DNA of 50,275 nucleotides from Pseudomonas sp. 7P_10.2_Bac1 (GCF_025465935.1 NZ_JANLNV010000091.1:1-50275); one strand, 5' to 3'; counted from the first letter of the stretch, positions 1 through 7,740 are shown. Numbers and translations are program-made. The notes: generated by a model not told the origin, from the letters alone.

Positions 1-44
1 GCCGGCTTTTTTTTTTTATATTAACACCCCCCCCCCCCCCCCCC
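1..44. other. Low-complexity window edge (T-run then C-run)
   Basis: Eleven consecutive T (7-17) and eighteen consecutive C (27-44), followed at once by GCTCCTAC, which is the outer end of a REP arm. Such homopolymers are unlike the rest of the window. They may be an assembly edge artefact or a real repeat-associated tract. The stretch 45-131 shows no gene. Confidence 0.6.
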
Positions 45-131
45 GCTCCTACAAATACCCTTCGGCGCCCCGGATCAAGACCAAAAACCACGCAGCTCTT
101 TATTTGCTGGAAATGCCGAGCAACGAAGGCT

Positions 132-179
132 GCGATCTTTTTTAAATCAAAAGATCGCGAGGCAAGCTCGCTCCTACAG
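132..179. repeat. REP element downstream of rlmB
   Basis: GCGATCTTTT and AAAAGATCGCGAGGCAAGC form an inverted repeat ending in the outer arm GCTCCTAC. It belongs to the same REP family seen at about 12.8, 24.2, 31.4, 42.9, 45.0 and 50.2 kb. It lies just after the stop codon of rlmB and could act as a 3' stem-loop for that message. Confidence 0.85.
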
Positions 180-194
180 TTGAGGGCGGGGGGC

Positions 195-962
195 TTATTT
201 CTTTTTGGCAGGGGCCTTGGCTTTGACGCTGCGCTGGCGCTGGGCTTCAAACAGGCAAACACCCGTCGCCACCGAGACGTTCAGGCTGCTAACACTGCCA
301 GACATCGGCAGGCGCACCAGATAATCGCAGTGCTCGCGAGTCAGGCGGCGCATGCCTTTACCTTCAGCACCCATGATCATGATGATCGGGCCGGTCAGGT
401 CTTGGTCGTACAGTTCTTGCTCGGCTTCGCCCGCCGTACCGACAATCCACAAACCGCGCTGCTGAAGCTTTTTCAGGGTCGCGGCCAGGTTGGTCACGGC
501 CACCAATGGAATCACTTCCGCTGCGCCACAGGCTACTTTTCGTACAGTCGGAGTCAGCGTTGCCGACTTGTCCTTGGGCACAATAACGGCCAGAGCGCCC
601 GCCGCATCAGCGGTACGCAGGCAAGCACCCAGGTTGTGCGGGTCAGTCACGCCGTCCAGCACCAGAATCAGCGGAGCACCTTCGGTGCGGTCCAGCAATT
701 CATTGAGCATGGCCTCGCCCCACACCTGGCTCGGGCTGACGTCAGCCACAACACCTTGGTGTACGCCTTCAACCCAGGCGTCCATTTCGCGACGCTCAGC
801 CTGGCCGACATCGACCCGGTTCTCAGCAGCCAGCGCGACCAGGGTCTGGACGCGAGGATCGTTGCGGCTTTCAGCCAACCAGATTTGCTTGACGCGTTTT
901 GGGTGGTGACGAAGCAACGCTTCTACGGCGTGAATACCGTAGATTTTTTCCAACTGACTCAT
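195..962 (-). CDS. rlmB: 23S rRNA (guanosine-2'-O-)-methyltransferase RlmB
   Basis: A SpoU-family (SPOUT, trefoil-knot) methyltransferase of 255 residues, close to the usual 240-255. In the family, RlmB uses S-adenosylmethionine to methylate the 2'-O of G2251 in 23S rRNA. The N-terminal substrate-binding domain begins SQLEKIYGIHAVEALL. The three SpoU motifs are visible: DPHNLGACLRTADA with the catalytic Arg, MIMGAEGKGM, and the C-terminal LPMSGSVSSLNVSVA. Its ATG overlaps the rnr stop codon (ATGA, 959-962), so it is probably translationally coupled to rnr. A short Lys/Ala-rich tail (KAKAPAKKK) ends the protein. Confidence 0.96.
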   Translation of the reverse strand: MSQLEKIYGIHAVEALLRHHPKRVKQIWLAESRNDPRVQTLVALAAENRVDVGQAERREMDAWVEGVHQGVVADVSPSQVWGEAMLNELLDRTEGAPLILVLDGVTDPHNLGACLRTADAAGALAVIVPKDKSATLTPTVRKVACGAAEVIPLVAVTNLAATLKKLQQRGLWIVGTAGEAEQELYDQDLTGPIIMIMGAEGKGMRRLTREHCDYLVRLPMSGSVSSLNVSVATGVCLFEAQRQRSVKAKAPAKKK

Positions 963-3622
963 GATTTGGCCTTAGGTTTGCGCGACCCGCCGGTTTTGCT
1001 GGCTGGTGCGGCGCCCGATTTTGGCGGGCCTTTACGATGTTTGCTGGGTTTGGAAGGCTTGCCCGTGTCTTTAGCGGGTGCTGCCCTCCCCGACTTTCCC
1101 GACTCCGATGTCCGACCGCCGTTTTTCGCGTCGGCCAAGAGCGCCTTTTTCACTTCGCGGCTCTTGCGCACTTCGGCGTTATTGGCCGCCGCGTCGCTGG
1201 AACGGTAAGCACCATCAGAGGTTTTCACGGGTTTGGCTGGCGCACTGCGGCGAGCGGGTTTAGCCGCTTCGACCGGAGGCGGCTCAGTGGCCTTGGTCCC
1301 GGATTTGCCCGCGTTTTTGCGTACAGGCTTTTCGTCGGTGCGGTTTTTACGACCAATCGGTGCGCTGAGGGTTTTCTCAGCCATTTCGAAGTCGATTTTG
1401 CGCTCGTCCAGATCAACCCGCATAACGCGCACTTCAACCGTGTCGCCCAAGCGGAAGCTACGACCGGTGCGTTCGCCCGCCAAGCGGTGATGCACAGGGT
1501 CGAAGTGGTAGTAATCGCCCGGCAAAGCCGTCACGTGGACCAGACCTTCGACATAGATGTCGGTCAGTTCCACGAACAGACCAAAGCCGGTCACAGCAGT
1601 CACCACACCCGGGAAGGTCTCGCCCACGCGATCTTTCATGAACTCGCACTTGAGCCAGTTGACCACGTCACGGGTCGCTTCATCAGCACGGCGCTCGCTC
1701 ATGGAACATTGTTCGCCGAGCTGTTCCAGAATCACTTCGTCGTACGGGTAAATGCGCGCTTTCGGGATGGTCATCGCGCCAGCCCGACGAACGTGCGGCG
1801 TATCCAGCTTGGAGTGGATAACGCTGCGAATCGCCCGATGGGTGAGCAAGTCCGGGTAGCGACGAATCGGCGACGTGAAGTGGGTATAGGCTTCGTAGTT
1901 AAGGCCGAAGTGGCCTTCGTTTTCAGCGCTGTACACCGCCTGGCTCAACGAGCGCAGCATCACGGTCTGGATCAGGTGGTAATCCGGGCGATCCTTGATG
2001 TGTTCAAGCAGCGCCTGATAGTCCTTCGGCGAAGGGCCATCCTTGCCTTTGTGCAGGGTCAGACCCAGCTCACCGAGGAACGCGCGGAGTTTTTCCAGAC
2101 GCTCAGGCGGCGGACCATCGTGCACACGGTACAAAGCCGGAATTTCATGCTTCTTGAGGAACTCGGCCGTGGCCACGTTGGCCGCCAGCATGCATTCTTC
2201 GATCAGCTTGTGGGCGTCGTTACGTGTAGTTGGGCGAATTTCAGCAATTTTGCGCTCGGAACCGAAGATGATCCGGGTTTCCTGCGTTTCAAAATCAATC
2301 GCGCCACGGGTATGACGGGCGCCCAGCAACACTTTGTACAGCGCGTACAGCTGCTTGAGGTGCGGCACCACATCAGCGTATTCACTGCGCAGTTGCTTGG
2401 CGTCGTTGGTCTTCGGATGTTCGAGGATAGTGCTGACCTTGTTGTAGGTCAGACGCGCCTGCGAATGAATCACCGCCTCGTAGAACTGGTAGTCGGTCAT
2501 TTCGCCGGTCTTGGAGATGGTCATCTCGCACACCATCGCCAAACGGTCGACTTTCGGGTTCAGGGAGCACAGGCCGTTGGACAGTTCCTCAGGCAGCATC
2601 GGGATCACGCGCTCGGGGAAGTACACCGAGTTGCCGCGAACCTGGGCTTCGGCATCCAGCGCCGAGCCGATCTTCACATAGCTGGAAACGTCGGCAATCG
2701 CCACGTACAACTTCCAGCCACCGCCGAACAGGCGCAGCTTGCCGGGCTTGGCTTCGCAGTACACCGCGTCATCGAAGTCGCGAGCATCTTCGCCGTCAAT
2801 GGTGACGAACGGCAGATGACGCAGGTCGATGCGCTTCTCTTTATCTTTCTCTTCGACTTCTGGCTTGAGCTTGCCGGCCTCTTTGAGCACCGCCTCTGGC
2901 CAGACGTGAGGGATGTCGTAGGTGCGCAGCGCGATGTCGATTTCCATGCCGGGCGCCATGTAGTTGCCCACGACTTCAAGCACATCGCCCTGCGGCTGGA
3001 AGCGCGGAGTCGGCCAGTGAGTGATCTTCACCTCAACAAATTGCCCGATCTTCGCACCGGCGTTGCGCCCCGGAGTCACCAGCACTTCTTGCTGGATTTT
3101 CGGGTTATCGGCCACGACAAAGCCGATGCCGCCTTCTTCAAAATAACGACCCACGATGGTTTCGTGAGCGCGGGATACCACTTCAACGACCACACCTTCG
3201 CGACGGCCACGGCGATCCAGCCCCGACACACGAGCCAGCGCGCGGTCGCCATCGAACACCAGACGCATTTGCGCCGGGCTCAGAAACAGGTCATCGCTGC
3301 CGTCATCCGGCACCAGAAAGCCGAAGCCATCGCGGTGACCGCTGATGCGGCCCAGAATAAGGTCAAGCTTGTCGACCGGCGCATAGGTACCGCGACGGGT
3401 ATAAATGAGTTGAGCATCACGCTCCATCGCACGCAGGCGACGACGCAAGGCTTCAATCTGGTCTTCGGTCGTCAGCCCGAACTCTGCGACCAACTGCTCG
3501 CGAGCAGCAGGCGAACCGCGTTCAGCCAGATGCTGAAGAATCAGTTCACGACTTGGGATAGGGTTTTCGTATTTTTCCGCTTCACGTGCGGCCTCGGGAT
3601 CGAGGGTCTGCCAATCGGCCAT
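959..3622 (-). CDS. rnr: Ribonuclease R (RNase R, VacB)
   Basis: A processive 3'-5' exoribonuclease of the RNB/RNase II family that degrades structured RNA and takes part in RNA quality control. Order of domains: an N-terminal helix-turn-helix-like segment (about 20-80), two cold-shock OB folds (starting near RISGHRDGFGFLVPDDGSDD), the RNB catalytic domain with the acidic cluster DARDFDDAV near residues 279-287, an S1 domain (VVTAVTGFGLFVELTDIYVE), and a long Lys/Ala/Pro-rich basic tail from about residue 755. At 887 residues it is longer than the 813-residue E. coli enzyme; most of the difference lies in the disordered tail. It is the first gene of an rnr-rlmB operon, read away from the divergent tRNA-Leu genes. 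Confidence 0.97.
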   Translation of the reverse strand: MADWQTLDPEAAREAEKYENPIPSRELILQHLAERGSPAAREQLVAEFGLTTEDQIEALRRRLRAMERDAQLIYTRRGTYAPVDKLDLILGRISGHRDGFGFLVPDDGSDDLFLSPAQMRLVFDGDRALARVSGLDRRGRREGVVVEVVSRAHETIVGRYFEEGGIGFVVADNPKIQQEVLVTPGRNAGAKIGQFVEVKITHWPTPRFQPQGDVLEVVGNYMAPGMEIDIALRTYDIPHVWPEAVLKEAGKLKPEVEEKDKEKRIDLRHLPFVTIDGEDARDFDDAVYCEAKPGKLRLFGGGWKLYVAIADVSSYVKIGSALDAEAQVRGNSVYFPERVIPMLPEELSNGLCSLNPKVDRLAMVCEMTISKTGEMTDYQFYEAVIHSQARLTYNKVSTILEHPKTNDAKQLRSEYADVVPHLKQLYALYKVLLGARHTRGAIDFETQETRIIFGSERKIAEIRPTTRNDAHKLIEECMLAANVATAEFLKKHEIPALYRVHDGPPPERLEKLRAFLGELGLTLHKGKDGPSPKDYQALLEHIKDRPDYHLIQTVMLRSLSQAVYSAENEGHFGLNYEAYTHFTSPIRRYPDLLTHRAIRSVIHSKLDTPHVRRAGAMTIPKARIYPYDEVILEQLGEQCSMSERRADEATRDVVNWLKCEFMKDRVGETFPGVVTAVTGFGLFVELTDIYVEGLVHVTALPGDYYHFDPVHHRLAGERTGRSFRLGDTVEVRVMRVDLDERKIDFEMAEKTLSAPIGRKNRTDEKPVRKNAGKSGTKATEPPPVEAAKPARRSAPAKPVKTSDGAYRSSDAAANNAEVRKSREVKKALLADAKNGGRTSESGKSGRAAPAKDTGKPSKPSKHRKGPPKSGAAPASKTGGSRKPKAKS

Positions 3623-3782
3623 TAGATAGTTTTCACCTTGTCTATATGCGGTTAGTTTGGCATACGCGTATTGAAACGGGAAATTTCAGACTCATACGGC
3701 GCCGTATTAGCCCGTTCCGGCACACTTTGCTGGCTTTGACCAACCATTCGCGAAATATTTTCAATATTTTTAATCACAACGC

Positions 3783-3811
3783 TTTACAGGTCAAAGGGCC
3801 ATCCGTATAGT
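3783..3811 (+). promoter_or_regulatory. Sigma-70 promoter of first tRNA-Leu
   Basis: TTTACA (3783-3788), a 17-nt spacer and TATAGT (3806-3811) form a strong sigma-70-type promoter. A GC-rich discriminator (GCGCGCC) follows, typical of stable-RNA promoters under stringent control. The mature tRNA starts about 28 nt beyond the expected transcription start, so the 5' leader is short. Confidence 0.75.
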
Positions 3812-3845
3812 GCGCGCCATCGACAACGGCGACGTTGCAGATACT

Positions 3846-3932
3846 GCCCAGATGGTGAAATTGGTAGACACGCCAGCTTCAGGTGCTGGTGGCCGCAAGG
3901 CCGTGGAAGTTCGAGTCTTCTTCTGGGCACCA
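3846..3932 (+). tRNA. tRNA-Leu (anticodon CAG), copy 1
   Basis: An 87-nt gene including an encoded CCA. The acceptor stem is GCCCAGA/TCTGGGC with an A discriminator. The anticodon stem CCAGC/GCTGG closes the loop TTCAGGT, giving anticodon CAG, which reads CUG, the dominant Leu codon in this GC-rich genome. The long variable arm (TGGCCGCAAGGCCG region) marks it as a class II tRNA, and the T-arm holds TTCGAGT. Its sequence is identical to the second copy 261 bp downstream. Confidence 0.97.
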
Positions 3933-3970
3933 ATTTAGAGTTGAAGATTAGTACATTCTTCATCTCACAT

Positions 3971-3994
3971 AAAACCCGCGAAAGCGGGTTTTTT
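3971..3994 (+). terminator. Rho-independent terminator after tRNA-Leu copy 1
   Basis: The stem AACCCGC/GCGGGTT has a GAAA tetraloop and is followed by a T-run. It ends the first tRNA transcript before the second promoter. Confidence 0.88.
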
Positions 3995-4043
3995 GCATTT
4001 CGGAGCCCGCTAAAAAATTTGATTTATAAAATCAAAACAGGGG

Positions 4044-4072
4044 TTTACAGATCAAACTGCTCTCCGTATAGT
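4044..4072 (+). promoter_or_regulatory. Sigma-70 promoter of second tRNA-Leu
   Basis: TTTACA (4044-4049), 17 nt and TATAGT (4067-4072) followed by GCGCC. It has the same hexamers, spacing and discriminator as the promoter of copy 1, so the whole transcription unit was duplicated, not just the tRNA. Confidence 0.75.
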
Positions 4073-4106
4073 GCGCCACATCAACAGCGGCAACGCTGCT
4101 GATACT

Positions 4107-4193
4107 GCCCAGATGGTGAAATTGGTAGACACGCCAGCTTCAGGTGCTGGTGGCCGCAAGGCCGTGGAAGTTCGAGTCTTCTTCTGGGCACCA
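4107..4193 (+). tRNA. tRNA-Leu (anticodon CAG), copy 2
   Basis: Identical in sequence to copy 1, with the same acceptor stem, CAG anticodon, long variable arm and encoded CCA. The 5' leader is similar but diverged (CAACAGCGGCAACGCTGC against CGACAACGGCGACGTTGC). The duplication is therefore not recent, and the tRNA bodies have been kept identical by selection or gene conversion. Confidence 0.97.
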
Positions 4194-4237
4194 ATTCAAG
4201 ATTCAAGTGTTTTGACTCAAAACATTTGAAGCCTCAC

Positions 4238-4261
4238 AAAAACCCGCGAAAGCGGGTTTTT
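4238..4261 (+). terminator. Rho-independent terminator after tRNA-Leu copy 2
   Basis: The same AACCCGC-GAAA-GCGGGTT hairpin as after copy 1, followed by a T-run. It is the second member of the duplicated unit. Confidence 0.88.
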
Positions 4262-4352
4262 GCGTTTCCGGGGTCTGCAAATACCCAACCTCAATGCTCC
4301 CAAGCCTTCCCCCTATACGACTATCGCCCCAACCTTCAAGCGTACTTGAGAA

Positions 4353-4372
4353 ACAATATCGTTTATCATTGT
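4353..4372 (+). promoter_or_regulatory. Candidate Fur box upstream of hitA
   Basis: On the minus strand the site contains CAATGATAAACGATATT, which matches the 19-bp Fur consensus (GATAATGATAATCATTATC) at about 13 of 19 positions by my manual alignment. It lies about 40-55 bp upstream of the start of an iron-uptake operon, where a Fur operator is expected. Binding is inferred. Confidence 0.5.
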
Positions 4373-4409
4373 TACAAGTTTTGTAGTACCAAAGTGAGGA
4401 ACCCAGCGA

Positions 4410-5432
4410 ATGATGCTCCGAAATACCCGGCTTGCAAGCGCTCTACTGCGTGGCCTGACGCTCTCCATCCTCGGTCTTGTACTGACCTCTCCCGCCCACG
4501 CAGCCGACCCCGTCACTCTGACGCTGTACAACGGCCAGCACAAAGAAGTAGGCGACAACCTGGCCGCCGCCTTTGAAGCCAAGACCGGCATTCACGTGAA
4601 TGTGCGCAAGGGCAGCAGCAACCAACTGGCCAGCCAGATCATGGAAGAAGGCGACCGCTCCCCGGCTGACGTGTTTTACGCCGAAGAATCGCCGCCACTG
4701 AACAACCTTGGCGAGCAAGGCTTTCTGGCCAAGGCCGACGACGCCACTCTGCAAGCGCTGCCCAAGGAATACGTGGCCGCCAACGGCACCTGGATCGGCG
4801 TAACGGCGCGCACCCGTGTTGTCGCGTTCAACCCCAAGCTGATCAAGGAAGAAGACCTGCCCAAGTCGGTTCTCGATTTCGCCAACCCCGAGTGGCAAGG
4901 CAAAGTCGGCTTCGTTCCTACCAGCGGCGCGTTCCAGGAACAGGCCGTGGCTATCATCAAATTGCACGGGCGCGATGCTGCAGAAGAATGGCTGACCGGG
5001 CTGCGCGCCTTCGGCAAGACCTACACCAACAACATGGTGGCGCTCAAAGCCGTAGAAAACGGCGAGGTCGCCACCGTGCTGGTGAACAATTACTACTGGT
5101 TCGCCCTGGAAAAAGAAAAAGGCAAGCTGGACTCCAAGCTGCACTACTTCACCGACGGTGATGCCGGCGGCCTGATCACCGTATCCAGCGCGGGTGTACT
5201 CAAAGCCAGCAAGCACCCTAAAGAGGCCCAGCAATTGCTCGCCTACATGGCCAGCGAAGAAGGCCAGCGCGTGATCACCAACACCACCGCCGAATACCCG
5301 ATGCGCAAAGGCATGGTGTCGGAGCGGGGTCTCAAGCCTTTCGATGAGCTGCAAGCTCCGAAAATCACCCCGGCCGACTTGGGCAATGCCGAAGAAGCGC
5401 TGGACCTCGAACGCGAAACCGGCCTGCTCTGA
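4410..5432 (+). CDS. hitA: Ferric iron ABC transporter, periplasmic binding protein (HitA/FbpA family)
   Basis: A periplasmic Fe(III)-binding protein that hands iron to the inner-membrane permease. A signal peptide occupies residues 1-31, cleaved at AHA|ADP. The mature part starts TLTLYNGQHKE, the usual FbpA opening. The adjacent tyrosines that ligate iron are present as Y228-Y229 in VNNYYWFAL, about Y197-Y198 of the mature protein, matching the FbpA pair. Length (340) is normal. GAGG at 4396-4399 supports the ATG at 4410; a second ATG follows immediately. Its stop overlaps the start of hitB by one base (TGATG). The upstream site resembles a Fur box, so repression by iron is likely. Confidence 0.92.
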   Translation: MMLRNTRLASALLRGLTLSILGLVLTSPAHAADPVTLTLYNGQHKEVGDNLAAAFEAKTGIHVNVRKGSSNQLASQIMEEGDRSPADVFYAEESPPLNNLGEQGFLAKADDATLQALPKEYVAANGTWIGVTARTRVVAFNPKLIKEEDLPKSVLDFANPEWQGKVGFVPTSGAFQEQAVAIIKLHGRDAAEEWLTGLRAFGKTYTNNMVALKAVENGEVATVLVNNYYWFALEKEKGKLDSKLHYFTDGDAGGLITVSSAGVLKASKHPKEAQQLLAYMASEEGQRVITNTTAEYPMRKGMVSERGLKPFDELQAPKITPADLGNAEEALDLERETGLL

Positions 5433-6985
5433 TGCTAACCGCCGCCCATACCGTGCGCCACGCCCTGACACGCAAACGGCCTTCGATCTGGCTGCTGCTA
5501 CCGGTCCTGCTGCTGATCGGGCTCAGCCTGCTGCCGTTGCTGTATGTCGCGACCAAAGCCTGGCAAGCCGGCTGGACGCAAGCGCTCAACCTGCTGTGGC
5601 GCCCTTACGTGTTCGGCCTGATGCGCAACACGCTGCTGCTGATGGTGGGCGTCACCGTGACCTGCGCACTGGTCGGCCTGTCGCTGGCCTGGCTGCTGGA
5701 GCGCAGCAACTTGCCTGGGCGGCGCCTGTGGGGCGTGATTTTGTGTCTGCCGTTTGCCGTCCCGGCGTTCGTTAGCAGCTTCACCTGGGTGTCACTCAGT
5801 GCCAGCTTCGAAGGCTTGGGCGGCGCCATTCTGGTGATGAGCCTGTCCAAATACCCGCTGATCTTTCTGCCGGTCGCCGCCACCCTGCGCAACCTTGACC
5901 CGGCACTGGAAGAGTCAGCCCGTACCCTGGGGCAGAACCGTTGGGGGGTGTTTTTCAAAATCACCCTGCCATTGCTCTGGCCCTCGCTGTTGGCCGGCTC
6001 GCTGTTGATTGCCCTGCACATGCTGGTGGAGTTCGGCGCGCTGTCGATCATCGGCCTGCAAACGTTCACCACGGCGATCTATCAGCAATTTGAACTGGAA
6101 TTCAGCAACGCCAATGCGGCGATGCTGTCTGCGGTGCTGCTGGTGATGTGCTTGAGCCTGTTGTGGCTGGAATTGAAAGTGCGCGGCAAAGGCCGTCACA
6201 TTCGTATCGGCCAGGGCGCGGCGCGACATGCCGAGCAAGTACGCCTGGGCAAGTGGGCACCACTGGGGCAAGTGTATTGCCTGTTGCTGGCCGTGATTGG
6301 CAGCGGCATTCCACTGGGCATGCTGGCGTACTGGCTGATCAAGGGCAGTTCCGCTGCCTTCCCGGTGGCGGCGATTAGCGAGGCGCTGTTCTCGTCGCTG
6401 GCGCTGTCGCTTGGTGGTGCTGCCTTGTGCCTGGTGCTAGCAGTCCCGGTGGGGCTGCTGGTGGTGCGCTATAAAGGCCAACTGGCGATCTGGGCCGAGC
6501 GCCTGCCATACCTGCTGCATGCCCTGCCGGGGCTGGTGATTGCGCTGGCGCTGGTGTACTTCTCGCTGCATTACGTGCCGGTGCTGTATCAGACATCGGC
6601 GTTGCTGCTGATTGCTTATGCGCTGCTGTTTTTGCCACTGGCGCAGGCACCGATCCGTACGGCGCTGAACAAGGCGGCCCCCCAACTGGAAGAGGCTGCG
6701 CGCACCTTGGGCGCCTCGTCGTTCACAGCCTTTTGCCGGGTCACCTTGCCGATCATCTTCCCGGCGCTGGGCGCAGCGTTTGCGCTGGTATTCCTGGACG
6801 CCATGAAAGAACTGACCGCCACTTTGCTGCTGAGCCCGACCGGGCTCAACACTCTGGCTACACAAGTGTGGTCGCACACCTCGAACGTCGAGTTTGCGGC
6901 AGCGGCGCCTTATGCGGCGCTGTTGATCGTGGTGTCGGGCTTACCGGTGTATTTGTTGACGACGCGGATGTATTTGAGCCGCTGA
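5432..6985 (+). CDS. hitB: Ferric iron ABC transporter permease (HitB/FbpB family)
   Basis: An inner-membrane permease made of two fused modules, as in FbpB/SfuB, with about twelve hydrophobic segments over 517 residues. Each half carries an EAA loop that docks the ATPase: EESARTLGQNRWGVFFKI in the first half and EEAARTLGASSFTAFCRV in the second. It is translationally coupled to hitA. No ATP-binding subunit (HitC/FbpC) follows; the next sequence is a repeat element. The ATPase must therefore be encoded elsewhere or shared with another transporter. Confidence 0.92.
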   Translation: MLTAAHTVRHALTRKRPSIWLLLPVLLLIGLSLLPLLYVATKAWQAGWTQALNLLWRPYVFGLMRNTLLLMVGVTVTCALVGLSLAWLLERSNLPGRRLWGVILCLPFAVPAFVSSFTWVSLSASFEGLGGAILVMSLSKYPLIFLPVAATLRNLDPALEESARTLGQNRWGVFFKITLPLLWPSLLAGSLLIALHMLVEFGALSIIGLQTFTTAIYQQFELEFSNANAAMLSAVLLVMCLSLLWLELKVRGKGRHIRIGQGAARHAEQVRLGKWAPLGQVYCLLLAVIGSGIPLGMLAYWLIKGSSAAFPVAAISEALFSSLALSLGGAALCLVLAVPVGLLVVRYKGQLAIWAERLPYLLHALPGLVIALALVYFSLHYVPVLYQTSALLLIAYALLFLPLAQAPIRTALNKAAPQLEEAARTLGASSFTAFCRVTLPIIFPALGAAFALVFLDAMKELTATLLLSPTGLNTLATQVWSHTSNVEFAAAAPYAALLIVVSGLPVYLLTTRMYLSR

Positions 6986-6991
6986 AACCGC

Positions 6992-7134
6992 CCTCACCCC
7001 AGCCCTCTCCCAGAGGGAGAGGGAGCTTTACCGAGGTGGTTTCGGATTCAACGCCATTGCTTGCAGACCGCACACCATCACCAAGATCCCCCAATCAGTC
7101 CCCTCTCCCTCCGGGAGAGGGCTAGGGTGAGGGG
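6992..7134. repeat. Terminal-inverted-repeat element, copy 1 (MITE/REPIN-like)
   Basis: It starts CCTCACCCCAGCCCTCTCCC and ends GGGAGAGGGCTAGGGTGAGG, so the ends are inverted repeats about 20 bp long; each end also carries an internal hairpin. There is no coding capacity. Positions 7041-7133 are identical over 93 bp to 7782-7874. It lies seven bases after the hitB stop. Confidence 0.85.
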
Positions 7135-7240
7135 CTTTTTCCCACACAATTCGCAACGCCTGCACCAGCTTCGTCCCTTTCATTCGCAGGACCTTTCCTA
7201 GAGAATCCTCACCGCCTTGTGGCGCTGGAGCTGCGCGGAT

Positions 7241-7419
7241 AGTCTCGCCGGGTCACTGATTTCAGTGGCCGGTTTTGACAGACTGCGAACAAGGTAATGC
7301 CAGCACGCGTTATGGCGGCTGTGTGCGGGGCACTTCCGAGTGCACCGGGCTTGCATACCTTCCCGGTCTGTCACCCGCATGCAGTTGCCACCTTATCCGT
7401 ATGACAGCGGGCAGTGGCA
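7241..7419 (+). ncRNA. Candidate structured RNA leader with a three-way junction, upstream of the DUF3077 gene
   Basis: Pairings found by eye. Hairpin A: 7251-7258 with 7263-7270 (8 bp), enclosed by 7241-7245 with 7280-7284. Three-way junction: closing stem P1 7318-7329 with 7374-7385 (12 bp, three or four G-U pairs); P2 7330-7334 with 7339-7343 capped by a UCCG tetraloop; P3 7344-7349 with 7362-7367. A last hairpin pairs 7386-7391 with 7414-7419, ending 31 nt before the DUF3077 start codon. I do not recognise it as a named RNA family. Alternatively the signal comes from a short coding sequence (7297-7404) or a DNA repeat. No covariation test was possible. Confidence 0.45.
7297..7404 (+). CDS. 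Possible 35-codon upstream reading frame (leader peptide?)
   Basis: ATG at 7297, stop TGA at 7402-7404. It is preceded by AAGG, but only two bases before the ATG, which is too close for a good ribosome-binding site. The frame runs through the whole three-way junction and ends 46 nt before the DUF3077 gene. The context ACAAGGTAATG resembles CTCAAGGTATG just before the real gene. It may be a leader peptide that couples translation to RNA folding, or chance. Low confidence. Confidence 0.18.
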   Translation: MPARVMAAVCGALPSAPGLHTFPVCHPHAVATLSV

Positions 7420-7450
7420 GCCTCTTTCAGACTGCTCAAGGTATGCGCAT

Positions 7451-7708
7451 ATGAACAAACCAGTCCCCGACCCACCCCTAGACACCTTCCACACCAGCGC
7501 CCATCGCGGCACGTTGCTGTTCACCACACACCCTGGCATCCCCGCACGAGACGCACTTGAACACGTTTCGCTGCTGCTCAAAGGTGCAGAGTTAAACGCC
7601 GATGACATAAGCGCCCACCTTTCAGGCCTTGAAGCCGAGCAGCTGTGGAATGTTATCCACAGCATGGAAATGGCCCGAGCACTGGTGGACTCGCTGCTGA
7701 CTGATTAA
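7451..7708 (+). CDS. Small DUF3077-family protein
   Basis: 85 residues, soluble, acidic to neutral, no membrane segment or signal. The core LLFTTHPGIPARDALEHVS followed by LLLKGAEL matches the pattern I know for DUF3077, a short domain frequent in Pseudomonas (aromatic-x-V/T-x-PG-IP-x-x-DAL). Function unknown. The start is set at the ATG at 7451 because AAGG (7438-7441) lies 9 bases upstream; the frame is open further up, but that part overlaps the structured leader. It is the only gene between two direct repeat copies and looks like an accessory cassette in this core region. Confidence 0.72.
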   Translation: MNKPVPDPPLDTFHTSAHRGTLLFTTHPGIPARDALEHVSLLLKGAELNADDISAHLSGLEAEQLWNVIHSMEMARALVDSLLTD

Positions 7709-7740
7709 TGCACACCATGGATGCGCTTCTGCGTACCCGC

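Noticed and set aside
1037..3625. Very long open frame (862 codons) antisense to rnr
   Set aside because: It is an exact shadow of rnr in a GC-rich genome, with no recognisable domain and His/Arg/Gln-rich composition typical of antisense frames.
3586..3810. Small frame between rnr and the first tRNA-Leu
   Set aside because: It overlaps the rnr start and the tRNA promoter, and has no ribosome-binding site or conserved features.
7340..7450. Longer DUF3077 protein starting at 7340
   Set aside because: The extra 37 codons lie in the structured leader and have no family similarity; the ATG at 7451 has a properly spaced ribosome-binding site.
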